DNA from: Chloroflexi bacterium HGW-Chloroflexi-8
Lineage (GTDB): Bacteria; Chloroflexota; Anaerolineae; Anaerolineales; Anaerolineaceae
Assembly: GCA_002841995.1 (NCBI GenBank)
Contig: PHBS01000004.1
Coordinates: forward strand, 1-55,490
DNA: 55,490 nucleotides
Direction: 5' to 3'
In this document: one piece after another, positions 52,546-55,490 of the stretch
How the letters are laid out: each line of letters opens with the position of its first letter
How positions within the stretch are numbered: the stretch's first letter is position 1
The notes under the pieces: model-generated
What the model was told of the DNA's origin: nothing
Databases searched by the model: none
What the model saw: only the letters and a program-made list of their open reading frames with translations
Made by a program: the position numbers and the translations under genes

Positions 52546-53517
52546 CTAGAGTGAAGAATTCAGAGTTTTATATAGAAGAAGTGAAGTATTTTCTCCTCTA
52601 AAAATAGAGGAAGAATTAATAGCATTTTGACCTAATTCTTTACATAAGGAAGAATTGTTTAGTTTCCGTAACACGTGGGAGAGATTTTCAATTGAAGGAT
52701 CAGATGAAACTAAACCACAACTGTTATTGATTATAAACTTAGCCAAGAAATAATTCTCTGGACAATGAGCTAAGATAGGTCTACCTGACGATAAATATTC
52801 CATCATTTTTGTAGGAAAAATAGTTGACAACTCATCTTTATGGATGGTGGATTCATCTGGCCAATCTAATGCCACAATTAAAATTTGTTGCTTGTTTAAA
52901 TGTGATAAAAATTCTGAGACTTCTGGGATGAATTTTATTTGCTTTTTGCTTTTAACAATATTTTTTCTTAGTAAGTAATAATAATTAGTTATTGTCGAAA
53001 TATTAAAATCGTAACCTTCATTAGCTAATGCCTGTGAGGCTCTTCTCAAAGAATTAAAATTTATACCGTAAATACTACCACAATAAAATGCTTGACGATT
53101 ATTTATTTCCTCAAAACTAGTGTTTTGTGCACCATTATAAATATGTCTTAATATTATAGAAGAGGTTTTATATTTTTCATTAAAGAGATCTCGCAGTCCA
53201 TCACTAATAACAAAAATATTCTTTGTTTTTCGAAATATTTGTTGTTGTAATTCCAAAGCAGAATTTTCTAAATATGAATTAAATAATCCTTCATAAAGAG
53301 CATCATGAAAGTATATTGAGTTGGGAATTCCTAATTGATTGCTGACATCAAAACTAGACTTTAAATGGAAAAATTCAGGATAAATCGAAAGTATTTGCGA
53401 TGGTTTGACGTGGTTTATTATTTTTTTTAACCGATTGTTTGCAAGTGGTATTTGTACTTTTTGAAAAAATTGATTAATCTTAACTGGGAGCTTTAGATCT
53501 GAGTAAATTGAATACAA
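52546..53517 (-). CDS. Glycosyltransferase, GT-B type, lacking its N-terminus by frameshift
   Basis: 324 codons; the only start in this frame is a TTG at 53517 without a clear ribosome site. The protein holds the middle and C-terminal half of a GT-B glycosyltransferase ('NKQQILIVALDWPDE', 'STIFPTKMMEYLSSGRPILAH' as donor site). The missing N-terminal part is found just upstream in another frame (53557-53684). Adding a single A to the eight-A run at 53549-53556 joins both into one protein of about 380 residues. Either the run is a sequencing error, a phase-variable tract, or the gene is broken. Confidence 0.75.
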   Translation of the reverse strand: MYSIYSDLKLPVKINQFFQKVQIPLANNRLKKIINHVKPSQILSIYPEFFHLKSSFDVSNQLGIPNSIYFHDALYEGLFNSYLENSALELQQQIFRKTKNIFVISDGLRDLFNEKYKTSSIILRHIYNGAQNTSFEEINNRQAFYCGSIYGINFNSLRRASQALANEGYDFNISTITNYYYLLRKNIVKSKKQIKFIPEVSEFLSHLNKQQILIVALDWPDESTIHKDELSTIFPTKMMEYLSSGRPILAHCPENYFLAKFIINNSCGLVSSDPSIENLSHVLRKLNNSSLCKELGQNAINSSSIFRGENTSLLLYKTLNSSL

Positions 53518-53520
53518 ATT

Positions 53521-53684
53521 TAAATTTTGATTACCTTTGAATTTGTTATTTTTTTTGTTACAACATGGTAACTTTGTGGATCAAAATTTCTTAATAAATT
53601 ACCCATTACTACACTCGATCCACCTCGAGCTGGAGGAAAATTAGCCGAAATTATTAATAGAGTCCCATTTTGTAATATTCTCAT
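53521..53684 (-). pseudogene. N-terminal fragment of the frameshifted glycosyltransferase
   Basis: From the ATG at 53684 the - strand reads 'MRILQNGTLLIISANFPP', then 'ARGGSSVVMGNLLRNFDPQS' and 'YHVVTKK', the classic glycine-rich first loop of GT4 enzymes, before running to a stop after the A8 tract at 53549-53556. With one extra A the frame continues 'NNKFKGNQNLNLYSIYSDLK' into the gene at 52546. I read both as one gene. Confidence 0.7.
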
Positions 53685-54243
53685 TTGTGCTTCAGGGAAA
53701 AATCATCCTTCTCTAATACTCTCTAAAGGTTTAACAGCATTAAAATCATTTTCTTCCATCGATTTAATTACTACCGACCATGCACTAATAATTACATTCA
53801 ACCCTATTTTTATTCCCTATAATACCATTAAACGTGTACCAATCAATGCCAATCAACACGTAATTTTTAATGATCATTTATTATGATAATGTTCGACCCT
53901 ATATTTATTAGTCTTGCATTCCTGGATATAGAATAAAATTCGTTATCACGAGTACAATTGCCTATAGCAATTAAACCAATAATGGCAATTTCAATTCTTT
54001 CTCCGAAAAAATAAAATCAATGAAAAACGAATACAAGCTCTGATCAACCTCTCCCTTTGGGGGTAATTTTACGACTAATAAAGTATAGAGCAAGATTTTG
54101 GTTATTAAGATTAATTGTTCTGTTGATTACCACTCGTCATGATTAATACACTACAAATTTAAAAATTAGTTCGTATCAAGACAGCATCCACATATTTTAT
54201 ATACAAACTAGACTAATATCGCCATTAGGAGATGGACTTGAAG
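53685..54243. other. Stretch with possible coding relic
   Basis: On the - strand 53696-53800 reads 'NVIISAWSVVIKSMEEND' and 'FNAVKPLESIREG' before a stop, which resembles a decayed glycosyltransferase C-terminus, in a frame closed by stops on both sides. The rest shows no gene. Low confidence for the relic itself. Confidence 0.3.
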
Positions 54244-54260
54244 GTCGAATGAAATTCGAC
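54244..54260. repeat. End hairpin of the IS200/IS605-like element
   Basis: GTCGAAT-GAA-ATTCGAC, perfect 7-bp stem with a 3-base loop, just after the tnpA relic on the - strand. IS200/IS605 elements have such imperfect or perfect hairpins at their ends instead of inverted repeats. Confidence 0.55.
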
Positions 54261-54299
54261 TAAAGCCATACTTCTTCACTGAAGTTTTGATCCCAGCAT

Positions 54300-54640
54300 A
54301 GAAGACTTTTTGTCCTTGTTTTTCGATATACTCTGTGATAATCACATCCGTCAAATTCCCTTTGCTTGACGCAAAATACCATCGCGTCCATAGTTGCTGC
54401 CCCTCAATACACATTCTTCAACTTCCCAAACTATTGCAAAATTCAGCCGACTACTTAGTCCCTTCAACCTATGCACCAGTTCACTTACCTCCATGTTTGG
54501 CGGTATTGATACTAACGGAAGCCAATTATCTTTCGCCACATGTCCTATTTCTATGTAAAGTCCAAACTCGAAAACGTCTGTTGGATCAAGTCTCGGATTC
54601 TTAATCCGTTTACCCCGTGCAATAATAGCCTTCGGTACTT
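54300..54640 (-). pseudogene. tnpA: Decayed IS200/IS605 family transposase TnpA
   Basis: Two overlapping - strand frames (about 54640-54351 and 54414-54310) together resemble TnpA. The first gives 'LPLVSIPPNMEVSELVHRLK' and 'GLSSRLNF', matching the region behind the active site ('HLLISIPPK.SVSE.VKRLKG.SSR'). The second gives 'LWTRWYFASSKGNLTDVIIT' and 'EYIEKQ', matching the tyrosine-helix end. The HUH motif (usually 'DHVHLL') is replaced by 'GHVAKDNWLPLV', and a frameshift lies near 54380. The element, about 510 bases between its hairpins, is dead. No tnpB is present. Confidence 0.75.
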
Positions 54641-54734
54641 GGTTATCCTTATGATGCTATATTTTAGGTTGTACACCGAGTGTATTGTTTTACTATATCT
54701 TATACCTTTATTATATCGTCTGGTGGTAAAACTG

Positions 54735-54750
54735 CCTGCCTAAAGGCAGG
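54735..54750. repeat. End hairpin of the IS200/IS605-like element
   Basis: CCTGCC-TAAA-GGCAGG, perfect 6-bp stem, followed by GGATTTTTGACCC, typical for an end of IS200/IS605 elements. It lies upstream of the tnpA relic. Confidence 0.55.
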
Positions 54751-54820
54751 GATTTTTGACCCTATTTACAGGCAATAAGTCAGAATCCTTGTCATTAATA
54801 CAGGTTGGACGCTTAGGATA

Positions 54821-55490
54821 TTAACCATCATCGACTTCTCGTAAATCATTTTTCACTTCAATTTTAAGGAGTGGCTCACCCCATCCTGCCCAATCAAAAC
54901 GATTGTTGTGGTTAGGGCCAGATTTAGTTTCAAAAACTAATTTGACATGTTCACCGCTATAAGTACTTAAATCAAGTTTGAAATCAAACCAATTTTTATC
55001 AGCATTTATGTTTTTTGGGTCAATATATTGATCAAAAATCCTAAATTGCTGAGCATTTTTTGTTATCGAAACAATGAATTCAACGCCATCACCTTTGCCT
55101 GGCTCCCAAACAGCAGAATCAAGAGCGATTGAAAAATCAAGATAGCTGTTTTGTGGAACATTAATAAAATAAACCAACTGAGAATCTGGATGTTGAAAGA
55201 GAACCCCACGTGCTTCTCTTTTAATTATAAAAGATGTCCGTTTTACAAAATTAAGTTGACCCAAAACAATTGTTGCTTCATCCAAGTTTTCCAAAAAATC
55301 ATATGTAATATCTGGAGATTTTGGTCTTGTGTAGTTTGGGCCATCATTTACATATTCAATGAGAACAGAAGGATCAACTGGAATTAACCGCTGGAGTTCA
55401 TTAATATAACGTTCTTTGTTCGGGAAAAATTCTTCCAATGTCTTTAGAAGATTTATTCTTTCAAAGAAATCCTCAGTACCTCTAATTTTC
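54821..55490 (-). CDS. C-terminal part of a protein with DWAGWG module (5' partial)
   Basis: The frame is open to the right edge of the window; the codons before the TTG at 55438 read 'IRGTEDFFERINLLKT', so the gene starts outside. The last 180 residues are the recurrent module: 'YDFLENL', 'FQHPDSQ', 'AVWEPGKGDGVEFIVSI', 'YIDPKNINADKNW', 'DLSTYSG', 'TKSGPNHNNRFDWAGWGEP'. The part before it ('NKERYINELQRLIPVDPSVL') does not show TPR or helices. By analogy the missing N-terminal part may be another membrane ligase or glycosyltransferase. It is the fourth copy of the module in the cluster. Confidence 0.75.
   Translation of the reverse strand, partial: KIRGTEDFFERINLLKTLEEFFPNKERYINELQRLIPVDPSVLIEYVNDGPNYTRPKSPDITYDFLENLDEATIVLGQLNFVKRTSFIIKREARGVLFQHPDSQLVYFINVPQNSYLDFSIALDSAVWEPGKGDGVEFIVSITKNAQQFRIFDQYIDPKNINADKNWFDFKLDLSTYSGEHVKLVFETKSGPNHNNRFDWAGWGEPLLKIEVKNDLREVDDG

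Noticed and set aside
53602-53886. Plus-strand open frame without ATG in the stretch after the glycosyltransferase
   Set aside because: The minus strand carries the glycine-rich N-terminus of a glycosyltransferase, which explains the lack of stops on the plus strand.
54335-54604. Plus-strand 89-codon frame near the IS relic
   Set aside because: The minus strand gives clear TnpA segments here, the plus strand nothing recognisable.

Overview
The window looks like a chromosomal segment of a Gram-negative-style or monoderm environmental bacterium. Chloroflexota of the Anaerolineae type is my best guess. The hints are DUF4386 and DUF4405 membrane proteins, many small lipoproteins, a secreted protein with the 'FLPLIFNN' motif common in that phylum, and mosaic surface-polysaccharide genes. 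This is an inference from gene style; no rRNA or intact tRNA is present to prove it. All genes from 1 to about 18.7 kb lie on the + strand and all from 19.5 kb to the end on the - strand, so the two halves converge at 18.7-19.5 kb.

Region 1 (1-15.9 kb) is an accessory zone of small membrane proteins and lipoproteins: two DUF4386 proteins, a DUF4405 protein, a double flavodoxin-fold protein, three CPBP intramembrane proteases in a row, a DUF3887 and a DUF333 lipoprotein, a seven-repeat FG-GAP/VCBS lipoprotein, a tandem pair of related membrane proteins, an MDR-type oxidoreductase and an alpha/beta hydrolase. Three transcription units here share one block: AACACT, 7 bases, ACACCAAAGTGTCTAT, then 20-21 bases to a TATA-like -10. 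The region is mosaic. The gene at 14200 joins a DUF333 lipoprotein head to the tail of a CPBP protease, and DUF333 tail fragments recur at about 15.87 and 18.73 kb.

Region 2 (15.98-18.7 kb) is a GC-richer tldD-tldE (pmbA) protease pair lying between two copies of a 17-bp sequence from the DUF333 tail, as if it was inserted there.

Region 3 (19.5-27.9 kb) is an envelope-stress style module on the - strand: PepSY protein, OmpR-type regulator, sensor kinase, PAP2 phosphatase, lipoprotein, two ABC ATPases and an FtsX/MacB-like permease. Triplets or pairs of ATGAAG boxes with an exact 11-bp period lie before the regulator, the lipoprotein and the PepSY gene, so the module probably regulates itself. 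It is bracketed by two related non-coding repeats (about 19.19-19.45 and 28.11-28.59 kb) that carry decayed tRNA-like sequence; a third decayed tRNA lies at 18.82 kb.

Region 4 (28.8-30.8 kb) holds a tubby/LURP1-like protein, a fourth CPBP protease and a PadR repressor with a perfect AT palindrome upstream, followed by a 1.4-kb stretch with no recognisable gene.

Region 5 (32.2-55.5 kb) is an AT-rich exopolysaccharide or cell-surface glycan cluster: two secreted clan-A glycoside hydrolases, a GT2/initiating sugar-phosphate transferase fusion, a B12-dependent radical SAM enzyme, GT2 and GT4 glycosyltransferases, two polymerase/ligase-type proteins, MurJ-like and Wzx-like flippases, a frameshifted glycosyltransferase and a dead IS200/IS605 element. 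Its most striking feature is a module of about 165 residues ending in a DWAGWG-type motif. It occurs in four different proteins: inside one ligase, at the end of a 1341-residue ligase-TPR protein, in a small membrane protein, and in the protein cut by the right edge of the window. I do not recognise it as a named family and consider it the best candidate for something undescribed.
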